Below the pieces are notes generated by a model. The model worked only from the letters and a program-made list of their open reading frames with translations. It was not told the DNA's origin and ran no database searches. Below, piece by piece: positions 34,900 to 46,911 of a stretch of 64,000 bases of DNA (positions are counted from its first letter, which is position 1; each line of letters starts with the position of its first letter). The position numbers were made by a program, and so were the translations under genes. Origin of the DNA: Athripsodes cinereus (Eukaryota; Arthropoda; Insecta; Trichoptera; Leptoceridae); the NCBI GenBank assembly GCA_947579605.1, contig OX388322.1, positions 11,284,001-11,348,000 of the forward strand, read 5' to 3'.

Positions 34900-34919
34900 G
34901 TTAAATTTTGTGTTTGTTG

Positions 34920-35570
34920 CAGTGTGACCAGATTTGGTAGTTTCCTACTTTTTTGGTAGTTTTTGATGCATTTGCAAATATGTTTAGTAGTTTTTGTACT
35001 TGGTCGGTAATTGGTAGATAAATTATCGGGTATTTGGGAAAAGTACCCGATACTTACTAATTCGAAAATAATTGTCGGTACAAATACCGGGTACATTTTA
35101 GAAAAAGGTACTGCGAGAAAATAGTGTTGAAGAAAACCGAGGAGTTTTTGAAATACTTCAAATTCCTATACCATTTTGAAAATTCGGCGACGGGGGGGTA
35201 GAAATTTTCGTGAAAAGAAAAGTATCCGATATTGACTCGGTACAAATACCCGGTACATTTTAGAAAAAGGTACTGCGAGAAAATATTGTTGAAGAAAACC
35301 GAGGAGGTTTTCGAAATACTTCAAATTCCTATACCATTTTGAAAATTCGGCGACGGGGGGGTAGAAATTTTCGTGATAAGAAAAGTATCCGATATTGACC
35401 ATCGTCGGTACAAATACCCGGTAGGTTGTAAAAAAGGTACTGTGATAAAATATTGTTTAAGAAAACCGAGGAGTTCTTGAAATACTTCAAATTCCTATAC
35501 CATTTTAAGAATTTAGTAGTTTTTGATTTCCCCATTTAGTAGTTTTTGAAAATAAAATCTGGTCACACTG
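34920..35570 (+). mobile_element. hAT-like MITE, copy 2 (8-bp TSD gtttgttg)
   Basis: Same termini as copy 1. gtttgttg flanks it at 34912-34919 and 35571-35578. Three monomers begin at about 35075, 35238 and 35405 (163-167 bp spacing). Minus-strand ORFs across it are read-throughs of the monomer. Confidence 0.93.
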
Positions 35571-35614
35571 GTTTGTTGTTAAGAAGTTCATTATGAGTTG
35601 TTATTTTTAATATT

Positions 35615-35796
35615 TTTTTTTTTTTTTTAAAAAGATATATCTGGGTTTTGTTATAAACCCAAATACAACCTTATACACCTTTCACAGTAAGCTAAAAGCT
35701 TGTGTCGTGAAAGGGGAGTTTGCCGGCACCTGGGATCGTACCCCGGACCCCTTGATCACAAGGCCGCGACTCTACCTCCAGACTACCGACGAACTC
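35615..35796 (-). mobile_element. tRNA-derived SINE, apparently full length
   Basis: On the minus strand, tagtctggaggtagagtc (A-box) and ggtacgatcccag (B-box) head the element. The body ends in gtataaggttgtatttgggt and a poly(A) seen as T-run 35618-35635. Tail fragments of the same SINE occur at 39815-39880 and 61617-61690. Confidence 0.8.
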
Positions 35797-36863
35797 AATT
35801 ATTTATTTGATTGACCGACGAACTCAAATATTTGATTGTGTTATTGTGTCATTAATAAATTATTTTGATTTACATACGGTCATTATATATATTAATCACC
35901 CATTTCCTTAGGCCAATGACTCAAAATTGAATATTTGGCTTATCATGTGTTAAAGTGAAATTTCATCAATTTCACAAACAATAACATTTTTTTTTATTTT
36001 AGAAGCACATTTTGATTTGGTTTGGTTTATGGTTGACAATTATTATAGTACCTCACAACTTTAAGATGTATATTCTCAGAACAATAGAATTTCAATTTAG
36101 TAGTTATGTAACTGTATTTTATTTTGTATTTTGGGGTATGCAAATGCAAGGCTAGCAAAATACTGTAATTCACATTGTGTTACTACGAAAAGCTTTCTTT
36201 TTTCTTTCTTCAATATTTATGTAGGGATAACAGATATCTATTCAATTCTATGAAAACAATGTTGTCCCAAATTTTATTGATTAAAATTTTTGGTCAATTT
36301 CTATAAAAGTTATCCAGTAGGAAGCTATATATTGATGGTTATAATTGTATAGGTATATTATTATTATCTTTTCACTGTATACCGTTACAAGATATCTTAA
36401 ACACACGAAGCCAGCCAACTATATTATGGTATTAAAGCACTAAGCCAGCGAAACACCATTCTGTCTTTGCGTAATCATTTTATGCATAAAAAATCATTGA
36501 CAAGAGGCGTGGAGGAGCATGGCCTTTACAGCTACAGGCTGTACAATGGGCACATTTCCCTAGACAAATTTCTCCAAATCCTGTCGAACAAAACCCATCC
36601 AGGCTTTGAAAAATGTGTTCATTACTGAAAAAGAAAAGTGAATCACGATGGGAATGTGAAAAATGCTTGGTGGCTCTCCACATGTTAGAATGTTTCAAAA
36701 AATACCATACCTTTCCAAAACTGCCTGGAGTAGGAGATTGAACAAATATCCAAATAACAAAAAAAAATATAGTTCTATATTGTACCGTTTTAATTTTATG
36801 TGAAGTTTAGTGTTAGGTTTTTTTGAAATCTTTTATTTCAATTAGTATTAAGTAAATAGTGTT
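35797..36863. other. Spacer without a recognised gene
   Basis: AT-rich; a short cysteine-containing minus ORF at 36698-36480 was inspected and not supported as a gene. Confidence 0.4.
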
Positions 36864-38320
36864 GGACTGAACATGTTAATAAAGTAACACAAAAAGCTAC
36901 AAAGGCTTTATGGACCTGCCGAAGATTGGTAGGAAATAATTGGGGAATAAAACCCAAACTTATGCTCTGGTTATATACTGCGGTAGTAAGACCAATTGTA
37001 TCATATGCATCAATAGTTTGGAATAACAAACTAGAACAAAAGGGATGTATTGAAAAGCTAAACAGACTACAAAGAATGGCCTGTTTATTAGTAACAGGAG
37101 CACTACATACAACTCCTACAGCTTCATTAGAAGCAATGCTCAATCTACCGCCGCTACACCTTTACTTAGAAAAGGTAGTAAAAGAGGGAATAATAAGATT
37201 GACAATTGGAGAAGCACATAAAATAAGCATGCTCTCTGAATCAAAACTAAATATAGAAATAGAAAAAGATGATATAATTAGTTTACCAAAAGATAAAATG
37301 AAAAATATCTACCACTTTGCCAAACCATACAAAGTAGAAATCCAATCCAGATCAGATATCAAAGAAAATTGGTATCAGGAACCTAATGGTGCCTTGATTT
37401 GGTATACAGATGGATCTAAAAAGATAAACGGCACGGGCTCAGGTGTATATGGTATATCACCAAAAGCAAAAATATGCAAACACCTAGGCCAAAATGCAAC
37501 TATCTTTCAAGCAGAAATAACTGCGATAACAATATGCGCCTATGAAAATATAAATAGGAGATACAGAAATAAAAAAATATACATTTACTCAGACAGTCAA
37601 GCTGCACTTAAAGCACTAGACTCCTGTAAAGTAAACTCTGTTACAGTTCAAAACTGTATCAATGCATTGAACAAACTATCAATAGAAAATAACAATAAAA
37701 TTGTATTAAGATGGGTGCCAGGACACTCTAACTATGAGGGTAATGAAGAGGCGGATAAAATGGCCAACAAGGGGGCTGACATGCTGACCTATGGACCAGA
37801 GCCTCACTGCCCCATTACAAATAGCACTTTAAAAATGGCACTCTATGGGAGAATGCAAGAAAAAGCTATTAATAACTGGTTAACAATACCAGGACAGAAA
37901 CATGCGAAAACCCTGATTAAAGGTTTCTCATCAAAGAAAAGTAGAGATTTTCTCGAACTTAATAAAGAGAACCTAAGAATTCTCACCAGAGTACTAACGG
38001 GACACTGTAGACTCAATAAACACTTATGTATAATGAAACTAACAGACATGTATCTGTGCAGATTCTGCATGAACGAACATGAAACTCCTTTGCATCTACT
38101 CACAGAATGTGAACCTATAATGCAAACAAGAGCCAAAATAATTGGCTCACACTTTCCTGATCAAGAACAGATCAAAGGAACTAACCCACACAAAATTTTG
38201 AATTTCTTTCAGGTTTTAGGTCTGTGGGAAGACATCTAAGGACTAAATCCCACAATGGACTACATCTGGAAGTCGAGGTGGGCAAGGTCTTTGGATGGAG
38301 GAAAAAAAAAAAAAAAAAAA
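36864..38320 (+). mobile_element. 5'-truncated LINE with RNase H, poly(A) tail and 10-bp TSD
   Basis: aaatagtgtt is present at 36854-36863 and right after the poly(A) at 38318-38327. The 437-codon frame (36926-38239) covers the RT thumb and an RNase H domain: YTDGSKK (D), FQAEITAI (E), YSDSQAALKAL (D), GNEEADKMA (D). A Cys/His motif, CRFCMNEHETPLHLLTEC, closes it. The frame is open to its stop, so the copy is young although incapable of moving itself. Confidence 0.9.
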
Positions 38321-38476
38321 TAGTGTTTTTAATTTGGAGCATATAACTGACCACTGTCCTATATTTGCATTCATCGGAGGTATACAAGGCCTCCATACTG
38401 TAACAGACAACGCACATACATGGCTTCGGACCCTCGAGATCCAAGTCTAGCGGGCCATAAGAAGAAGAAGAAGAAT
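38321..38476 (+). mobile_element. Retroposon 3' end with (aag)n tail
   Basis: cggaccctcgagatccaag and cgggccataagaagaagaag suggest another LINE/SINE 3' end abutting the previous element. Confidence 0.4.
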
Positions 38477-38479
38477 TAA

Positions 38480-39140
38480 CAAATTATGTATCTATCTATT
38501 CCCTCACGCCGTATCCCAAGTGGGGTAGTCAGAGAGAACAGAATGCCACATAGATCTGTCCTTACGTACTTCTTTCGTTTCTGCTACAGTCATAGAAATT
38601 TTCATGCACGCATGTCAATTTCTCTTACTCAAAACATGGCCGTCCTTGAGGATTTGATCTACATGATCAAGCCATGTAGTTCTCAGATGCCCTCGCTTTC
38701 TCACACGTATATCCTCTTTGTCATTCTTTCCTCTTCCATTCGTTCCACATGACCAAACCATCTCAATTTATTTGGTAGGTATGGTAATTCTATCCACAAC
38801 ACTCCTCTTGCGTCCACTCATTCTTCTAATATCCTCATTCCTCACTCTATCACACAACGTTTTTCCAACCATCCTCCTCAGCGATCTCATCTCCACAGCA
38901 TTTATTCCATTTTCATCCCTCTTCAACCATGTCCACGTTTCGCTTGCATACTTAGGTGTCGGTACCAGGATGGTATTGTGCAGTAACAATTTTGCCATGT
39001 TTGATACATTGTCATTACTGACAATAGGTCAAAGTGCACCGTTAATCCTAGCACCGGCCACTTTTCTTCTTTCAATATCCTTGTCACACCTTCCATCCCT
39101 TGCAAACAAACTTCCTAAATATACATATTCGTCCTCTTAA
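38480..39140 (-). pseudogene. RTE-like LINE 3' end fragment
   Basis: The minus strand translates to YASETWTWLKRDENGINAVE, then MRSLRRMVGKTLCDRVRNED, the conserved C-terminal segment of RTE-type LINE polyproteins. Further broken frames read TTWLDHVDQILKDG and WHSVLSDYPTWDTA. The same family appears at 43389-43655 and 45781-46450. Confidence 0.75.
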
Positions 39141-39247
39141 TTTTCAATCTTTATTTCACATATTGTTCTATCAATCTCTCTTTCAAACACCAGCACTTTT
39201 GTCTTTGTCACATTCATTTTCATCCCATTCATACTACAATTATCATA

Positions 39248-39780
39248 TCGACGGCTTAATCCGCGAACAAGATAACTCCTTTTTTTGTCAAATTGATTTT
39301 ATTGCGCTAACAGGTTTTATTAGATTTACACATAATCCTGTAAAATGATAACTCCCAAATATTTTTTAAAACTAACAAAAAATGCTACACAAAAATAAGA
39401 TAACTCCATGCAAACATCTGGCAATTTGGTAAAAACGCTAACTCCGTCATTTTACCGCCATTTGTATGACGGCTGTCAGTGTGCGGTGACGTTTTTGTTA
39501 GAAAACATGCACCCATGAAACTGAAATAACGCTAACTCCATTGAAATTGTATGAAAATATGGTTATCAAAAATGCTAACTCCTTTTTTAGAAGAAATTTT
39601 GAAAAATTACGTCATTAATACTACATTATTATTATTTATTAATGATTTTGAACTTAAAAACAATAAAAAACAGCAATGAAAAATCATTTTAATGTATTTA
39701 TTGATATATGATAAGGTTTTATGTTGCTCCTGTAAAGTTTGGTTTAAGGGAGTTATCTTGTTTGCGGATTAAGCCGTCGA
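39248..39780. mobile_element. TA-flanked MITE with repeated (a)taactcc motif
   Basis: Termini TCGACGGCTTAATCCGCGAA and following caagataactcc are inverted at the right end with one difference, and TA flanks both sides (39246-39247, 39781-39782). gataactcc or gctaactcc recurs six or more times inside both halves. Related in layout and terminal TCGA/CTTAAT to the element at 11846-14360. Confidence 0.88.
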
Positions 39781-39814
39781 TATACAACTGACAACACAAT
39801 CTTTTGTAAATCAC

Positions 39815-39880
39815 TTTTTTTTAAAAAAGATATATCTAGGTTTTGTTATAAACCCAAATACAACCTTATACACCTTTCAC
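39815..39880 (-). mobile_element. SINE 3' tail fragment
   Basis: gatatatctaggttttgtta through acaaccttatacacctttca matches the 3' part of the SINE at 35615-35796. Confidence 0.7.
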
Positions 39881-40835
39881 ACTTTCTCATGAGTATCCGA
39901 TTATGGCTGAACTACTGTATATTTCATCACTAATTATGATTCATATTGTAACCAATCTATAACGAGTAATAAAATACATTTCATTAAATCAATTGTAGGG
40001 TATGTAATCATAAGAAATGAATCCTGTATTAACAACATTTTTAATTTACAAACTTAACATAAATAAAAAAAGGAATAAAAATTATGAACTTATAACAAAA
40101 TATAAATAATAATATGAACATCAAAATATATTTGCATGCCCAACATAAATCATTTGAGCTAAGCATAATAAGGTACAAGAGTAAAGCAAATGTAAGGAAG
40201 AAGAGTTATGTTAATAAGATATTGTTAGTACCACGTTACCTTCCAGAAGAATATTTTATTTACTGGAATCACAAGAATAATCTATGAATATTATCAACAA
40301 CAAATCCTCGTTGCCTATTCAAAAAGGGGTATGTGAATTTATAAATGTTTTGACATTTCTAGAATAAACTACTTATAGTGACATCATAATCATTTTATAA
40401 AACGATTCTAAGTATCAAATATTATAATTCAATACTTAAAGAATAATATCACATGCCAATAAAAAGTCCAAACAATTTTAATGCCCTAATGAACAGTTTT
40501 TAAAGAGTATGCCTAAATTAAAATATTGGCACATACCACTTTTTGAATATGCATCTACAAAATGGTAATGATTCACTTATATATTTTATAAATAAATATA
40601 TAATAGTGATCTTCCTAAATATAGGCACATTATTATACATATTGGTCATTTGTTCATAATAATTCATGCACATGTACCTACTAGTTATAATATAATGTAG
40701 TTTATATTATACAATTACAATACTACAACAAATACACTCTAATCACCAAGAGAGATCATAATCTTTAGATAAGCAATTAATGTAATATTATATTAGTACA
40801 TTGTATCACAATTAGTTATGTTGAAATAGACTGCT
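39881..40835. other. Region 3' of seipin
   Basis: Very AT-rich, no element or gene recognised; presumably holds the seipin 3' UTR. Confidence 0.4.
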
Positions 40836-42466
40836 TTATGCCTGACTTTCTAGTTCTTTCTTGATTGACAATGTATGTGCACTTGCACCAGTTAAGGGAT
40901 CATCAAATAAACTTGTTGAACTTTTATCAGAACTTGTATCTGTAACAAAAGACTATATAATAGATAGAGTGATCATTTACATGTTATTCAAAATAAATCA
41001 TAATATTATTTGTAAGCGTACCAAAATCATTTTTATCTTCTTTAATACTCAACGATTGTTGAAATTCATCTAAATCAAATAAGAATTTATCATCACATGG
41101 TTTATCAACATCTTCATTTAGACTTCCTTGTAATATCTCTTTGTCTTCTGCTCCCAACTGTAAGTGGTACCAGCTCAATGCACATACAAATGCCACAAAC
41201 AGTAAATTTGTTGAAATACCTTTAAAAAGGAAGACATTTATATGACAACTACATATATGAAATTAGAATTTATAAAGATTATGTATTGTATTATTATGTA
41301 AGGTAGGTATTATTGCCTTACCTACAACAGCTGAAAGCATCGGCCAATGAAACATGATGTATCTAAGTCCTGTAAAGTGAGCTTCAATAACAAGCATAGC
41401 GGAGTAGATCTGTACATGACGAGACTGTATTTCAATATAAACATCTGTTGCTGGAGTATCTTGGTCATCTTCATAATCAAAAAACAATTCTAACTCTACT
41501 GTCCTTCTCTCTTCTCTGATCCCACTGACGAGTAATGGTGAATAGAACATTGTCATCATAAATGTCAGTAGATGCGATCTGTACGGAAGCATAGCCGATC
41601 TACACGACTCAGAGACCAAATGACCCCCTCTGGTACGTAATTCCATACAACACAAGAACATGCCCACTTCTTTATTGACTTCTGATTCTGGCATTTCTAA
41701 TAATAATTTTATCCTATATGGTTGTCCAACCATCAACAGATTATGTCGCCTTGTTAGCTCTACATGGGATGATGGGAAGGAACAAATGCCCTTGTCTGCA
41801 TCACATGATCTGGAAGCCAATTGCTTAAGTTAAATCTAACAGCACTTAACAATGCATATACATATGAGATTATTTTTTATACTCCATTTTACTAGGTGCA
41901 GTCCGGCAAGACGTGTATTTACATTTCTGAAGCTTAAGTCATTTACTACAACAATGTGGTAGGATCAATTTAATATGAGTAGGTGGATAGGAAACCAAAT
42001 TGGTCTCTAAATAATTCATTGAGTTGACAAGCAGGAGCAATGTGATGTGTGTGGAGATATTTCTATATAGCTCCTATCGTCTCTTTAGATTCCTTCTGGC
42101 ATCATGTCCTGAGTAGGTAGCTTAAATGTTTTATCTTTGTACTGCCGAACTAAATAATTTTTATTAGGTAACATCTTTAACTTACTTATATTTCAAATGC
42201 ACTGGCCTGGAATGTGTAATATTAGGCATGTAACTATAATAGAAAGCTACATATAAAAACACGGAAACCCAAACAACACATGATGTTATCAGAGCAATAA
42301 CACCCGCCTTAAACAATATCTCCTTTAGACTTAACACACTATCACTGGTTTTTCTCAGAGATGATTCGTATACCTGACTTAAAAACAAGCGCATTGGCAT
42401 CCTAATATATGAATGTATAAATGTAATAGGATGCCGCATCTCCCATATTAACGGTATCAATTTCAT
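40836..42466 (-). CDS. Seipin: Seipin (ER lipid-droplet assembly protein), four exons
   Basis: Exons 42466-42186, 41809-41322, 41219-41022 and 40939-40836 join in phase (2, 1, 1) to give 356 aa. The first membrane segment is about residues 51-75 (AGVIALITSCVVWVSVFLYV). The lumenal beta-sandwich domain follows with the seipin signatures SCDADKGICSFPSSHVEL, LLMVGQPYRI, LEMPESEVNKEVGMF and SCRSAMLPYRS. The second membrane segment is about 246-275 (ISTNLLFVAFVCALSWY). The C-terminal tail is acidic and cytosolic. Seipin oligomers sit at ER-lipid droplet contacts and control droplet formation. Length and topology match insect seipins. The start codon lies 55 bp from a DNA transposon end, so the promoter may overlap it. 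Confidence 0.93.
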
Positions 42467-42883
42467 TATAAACTATTTTTTAAATAATTTAAAATTGTAA
42501 TGTTGACACGACGTAAAAATTCGGGGGCTTAGGATCACAAAGGCGTAACTACAAAATTCACGTTTTTGAGTTATGAACGCCATTTTGTTCCCGGTATCGA
42601 CATCTATAAGTGACACAAAGATGAATCTCATCAAAATAGTAATAACTGAGATAGCATGTAACTTTTTTATAAATTGAGACATAAATTTAGTGACACATCG
42701 ACGTATCTCCCTTACGTTCTTTTGACACTAAACAATGTGTAATGAATTAGGGTTACAAAGATGAAAGTGTAGTTTCATCTATGTGTCTCAAAGAAAGTTG
42801 ATATCTATGGTTAGCAATTTGACAGTTTGGCTACTGGTTGAAAAATACGCGTGTTTTTTGTGTGATAATATTTGCATTTAAAA

Positions 42884-45672
42884 ATGAGTTCAAGAGGAAA
42901 ACGGATGATTGAGATGGTAAATCTTAATGTAATGAAGAAAAAAGCAGGTAAGTGTTGAATAAAATAATGGTTACATCGTTAGTTGAATAGTAATTTCCCT
43001 TAAATATTTATGTCAACCTGTAGAGGTTAGAAAATGGCATGTGTCTATTTACTTATCATTTAGCTTCATGTTCAAGTATTTTGTAGTAGAAATTAGTAAA
43101 TTTATTTACATTATTATATAAAATATGTACACATTTAATAATCAGGGCATGGTTTATCTAAATGTTTTACAGAAATGGTATCTGTGAGAAACACTTCACA
43201 ATGTGATGTGTATGAATGTACAACGGCAGAGAAAAGAGGTGAGATTGATGCAACAAGTGGACAAGATAAAGCTGATGTTTCAACAGAGTGTCCAATTAAT
43301 GAAACACACATGGTCGAAATGGTTGATCTCAATTCAGCCGAGAACGGAGATACAAGTAAGTGTATCATATTTTAATTACCAACCCATATTTCATATTAAC
43401 CCGAGGCCGGCCACGCTTCCTAAGTTTTCCAAAATTTCCCCACAGGCAACATGCTTAGATCACACCGACCAAATCATGAAAAATGGTGATGTCAGAAGTA
43501 GGAGAAATAAAAGGGCATATATGAGGAACTGTATGAATGTGATATAAGCGAGAGAAATATTTCAAGACCGGCTAATTTGGCGATCTATCCCTTCTGCCTA
43601 CCCTGCAGGAGACATGACGTGATGGGATAGAAAGATAGATAGATATTTCATTGTATAAATTCATTTAATGTGTTGTAGTTAATTATAAAAAATGTTTTAT
43701 TTTAATAACTTCAATGTAATTACTTTAATGGTTTGTTGAAATGCTTACAGATTCAACTTTGGACGTAGAAATTACAATATTGGAAGAAGACGATGAGAAT
43801 AATGTTATTGATTCTGATAATGATCCTGAATATGTACCACCTTCAGAAAGATCAGTCTCTCCAATTAATGACAATGACACTCAATCACAGCATGACACTT
43901 CAGGGCTTTTTGAATCTTCCCACAAACGCAAACGCAGACGCATTGCTGTTCCCGGAGAGTGGATTAAAAACAAACGCAAGCATTTGAAACAATCAGGACA
44001 GGCGTACACCTCGATTCGAGGTAAACGTGTTGAGCATAAATCAATTAAGCCAAAAGACTGTTCAAAGTGTCCTAGGAAATGCAACATCAATTTCACGGAA
44101 AACGATAGGCAAACAATATTCGATGCTTATTGGAACATGGCTAACATTGATAAACAGCGAATATATTTACTTTCTCTAGTTGAATATGGTAAAAAAGAAT
44201 GTCGGAGAACAAACAACACTGCTTCTAGACGGGTGAATACTAATAAGTATTATTTATTCAACAAAGGAATAAAATTGCAAGTATGCTTTGGGTTTTTCTT
44301 AGCAACATTAAATATATCAGATAAGTTTGTTCGGTCAATAATAGAGGCAAAAAAAAATGATAAATTACCCCATGATAATCGTGGTCATCATCCACCTGCT
44401 TTAAAGATTCCGGATGAGGCAAAAAAAATCATTTTTGATCACATTGACTCATTTCCGAAGATGCCATCCCACTACGCAAGAAAAGATTCAACCAAAGATT
44501 ATTTGGCCAGTGATTTGAATGTAAATATTATGTATAATTTATATGTAGACATGTGCAAGGAAAGGGGGATCAAATTTGAAAAACTGTGGCTGTATAGGGA
44601 TGTTTTTAACAAGCAGTTCAATTTATCTTTCCATGTACCAAAGAATGATATGTGTGATACCTGTTACAAGTTTTCACATCTTAGTGATGAGGAAAAGGTG
44701 GAACAAAAACAAGTACAAGATGCACACATACGGAGAAAAGAGATGGCAAGGAACAAAAAAAATGCAATCAAAGCCGAAGCTGCAGAACAGAAATGTCATC
44801 TCGCCGAGTTTGATTTGCAAGCTGTATGTTATTGCCCGAAAACAAATGCCAAAGCGCTGTTTTACAAAAGACGGCTCGCAGTATATGACTTTACTGTCTA
44901 TGATACCACTACAAAAGCAGCATCGTGCTATATGTGGCATGAAGGAACTGCGAAAAGAGGATCCATCGAAGTTGCCTCTTGCATTTTTAATTATATTAAA
45001 AGTCGTGCAGATGGCAAGGAATGGAACTTTTTTAGTGACACTTGCGGCGGTCAGAACCGTAATTTGAATGTCGCTACAATGTTCTTATACGCTGTGCGTT
45101 CCTTGGAAATTCCGACAATAAATCAAATGTTTTTCGAGTCCGGCCATTCACAGATGGAATGCGATTCTGTCCATGCGACAATAGAAAAAAAGACTAAACA
45201 TTTGGACATTTACCATCCATCTGGGTGGTATTCTGCTGTGCAGATGGCAAGTTCCAAATACAAAGTAATTGAAATGGAACAACAAGAATTCCTTGATTTT
45301 GGAGAAGTCCAAAAAAAAATAATTAAAAATCGAAAAATTGATTCGGAAGGCCAACAAGTATGTTGGCTCAAAATAAAATGGCTACAATATCGCAAGGAGT
45401 TTCCCAACGAAATTCTCTTTAAGTATGAATTTGATGAGGACTTTAGAAAGTTTAATGTCATCAGAAGACCAGCCCGAAATCAGCAACATGGTGACAATAA
45501 CATGGAGTTGAATCCGAAATACCATGTCTCCCTTCCTATTACAGAAGAAAAGCTTAATGACCTGAAGGATTTGTGCAAGACGGGCATAATTAGGCAGCAA
45601 TACCACTCCTTTTACAATCAACTGCTGTCTGGTTCTACAGCTGATTTGCCCATTAATGAAGAGGAATTTTAA
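42884..45672 (+). CDS. Transposase, DUF7869-like/Sola-like, three exons
   Basis: Exons 42884-42947, 43173-43355 and 43751-45672 splice in phase 1 at both junctions with good gtaagt donors, giving 722 aa. The first two exons and the start of the third are acidic/low complexity, followed by a basic KRKRRR patch. Then come the cysteine cluster CSKCPRKCN, a C-x2-C in NDMCDTC, and a likely RNase H-fold core: AEFDLQAVCYCP, FFSDTCGGQNRN and ESGHSQMECDSVHATIEK, which supply the candidate acidic triad. I recognise the DTCGGQNRN signature from a widespread but poorly described insect/cnidarian transposase family; the superfamily name is tentative. The frame is fully open and the TIRs are intact, so recent activity is plausible. 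Confidence 0.8.
43389..43655 (+). mobile_element. RTE-like LINE 3' fragment in transposase intron 2
   Basis: TCLDHTDQIMKNGDVRSRRN followed by a broken frame and tgatgggatagaaagataga matches the LINE family at 45781-46450. Confidence 0.7.
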
Positions 45673-45780
45673 TTGTTAAATAAGTTTTATGTTCTATATA
45701 ATTTTATTTTTTTATTAAACTAGATAGTGTACAATTGTTGAGTTATTATTTCATTCATTCCAATTCCCTCTTGTAGGATA

Positions 45781-46450
45781 ATTTTACAAATAAACATTAA
45801 TGCTAATGACGTGGTGAAAGAATGAAAGAACAATGTGCAAAGTTAAAGTCAATGATGAATGCCTTGAACAGGTAGACGAGTATACATTTGCCGAGGAAAG
45901 TTTTTTTATGAGCGATGGTGAGTGAAGAAGTGCTCAAGCCCATCATTGTTAGTAAGAATATCTCAACGGCAGCAAAGGGGATGGTGTATGGCAGCGGGAA
46001 ACGGGTGGTTGAAGAAGGATGAACGTGAAATTAATGCAGTTGAAATTCGTTCTCTGTGAAGAATGTGTGAAAGAAACTAATTAGGAGTTAGGAATGAAAA
46101 GATAAGAGATGAATGTAACTTTAAAGTGGACGCTGTGAGAAGAATGAAAGAGAATAAGTTGAGATGGTTTGGGCACATTGAAAGAATTAATGAGGAACGA
46201 ATGATGAAAAAATTTACATGGCTAAAAGGAAGGGTGATAGAAAGCGTGTCCGTCCTTGGGCTACATGGCTGGATCGCACTGACCAGATCCTGAAGGATAG
46301 TGACGTCACAAGTAGGAGAAACGGAAGGGAATGTATGAAGAAGTGTATGAATGTGATGGAAGCGAGACAAGTATGTCAAGACCGGCTTGCTTGTTGGTCT
46401 ATTCTCCCTGCCTATCCCTCAGGGGACATGGCGTGATGGGACAGACAGAT
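45781..46450 (+). pseudogene. RTE-like LINE 3' fragment
   Basis: Broken frames resemble an RTE C-terminus: MKENKLRWFGHIERINEER, then ATWLDRTDQILKDSDVTSRR, then a 3' end gcgtgatgggacagacagat. It lies between the transposase stop and the right TIR of the surrounding transposon. Confidence 0.75.
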
Positions 46451-46911
46451 AATAATCATTGCAAATTTCTATTTTGCTTAAAGAAACAAAATCCTATCTC
46501 CATTACCTATAGCAGAAGTATGGATTTTCAGTGCAATTTTTTACATTTGCTTAGAGACACAAAGATGTATCTCCATCACTATAACAAAAGTATGGAAGTT
46601 TATAGCAAATTTTTACATTTGCTTAGAGATACAAAGATGAATCTCCTGCACTATGACAAAAATATGGCATTTTGATGTGCAAGTTATTCTAAAAATGTCT
46701 TGAAAAATATTTAATGATCATCTTAACACTCCTAGCTAAGTAACTGCATCGTTATTTTTGTAAAAAAATAATATTTATATGTTGTTACAGTCCTAGATAA
46801 TAAACATTTGCCATTTTCTCAAAACGTCAATTTTGTAGTTACATCTTTGTGATCCTAAGCCCCCGAAATGTACTAACTATATCGTTTACTTATCACAATC
46901 ACATATTTTTA

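Larger units (their letters stand above)
42521..46866 (+). mobile_element. Complete DNA transposon carrying a three-exon transposase gene
   Basis: Left end ttcgggggcttaggatcaca and on to caaaattcacgttt (42520-42567) is inverted at the right end (46820-46867) with few mismatches: about 45-bp TIRs. Subterminal motifs acaaagatgaatctc/acaaagatgtatctcc recur near both ends (42615, 46562, 46630). The target duplication is not clear by eye. Two RTE-like fragments have inserted inside. Confidence 0.85.

Noticed and set aside
35057..35535. Several overlapping minus-strand ORFs with similar proteins (also 32911-33123 and 56905-57111)
   Set aside because: They are translations of the 165-bp monomer of the hAT-like MITE. 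They recur because the DNA repeats, start at arbitrary codons and break between monomers.
36480..36698. Cysteine-rich minus-strand ORF (CSTGFGEICLGKCAHCTACSC)
   Set aside because: Short, isolated and without clear splice partners or family resemblance; not enough to call a gene.
40861..41073. Plus-strand ORF opposite the seipin tail
   Set aside because: It is the antisense shadow of seipin exon 4 and intron; splice phases fit only the minus strand.
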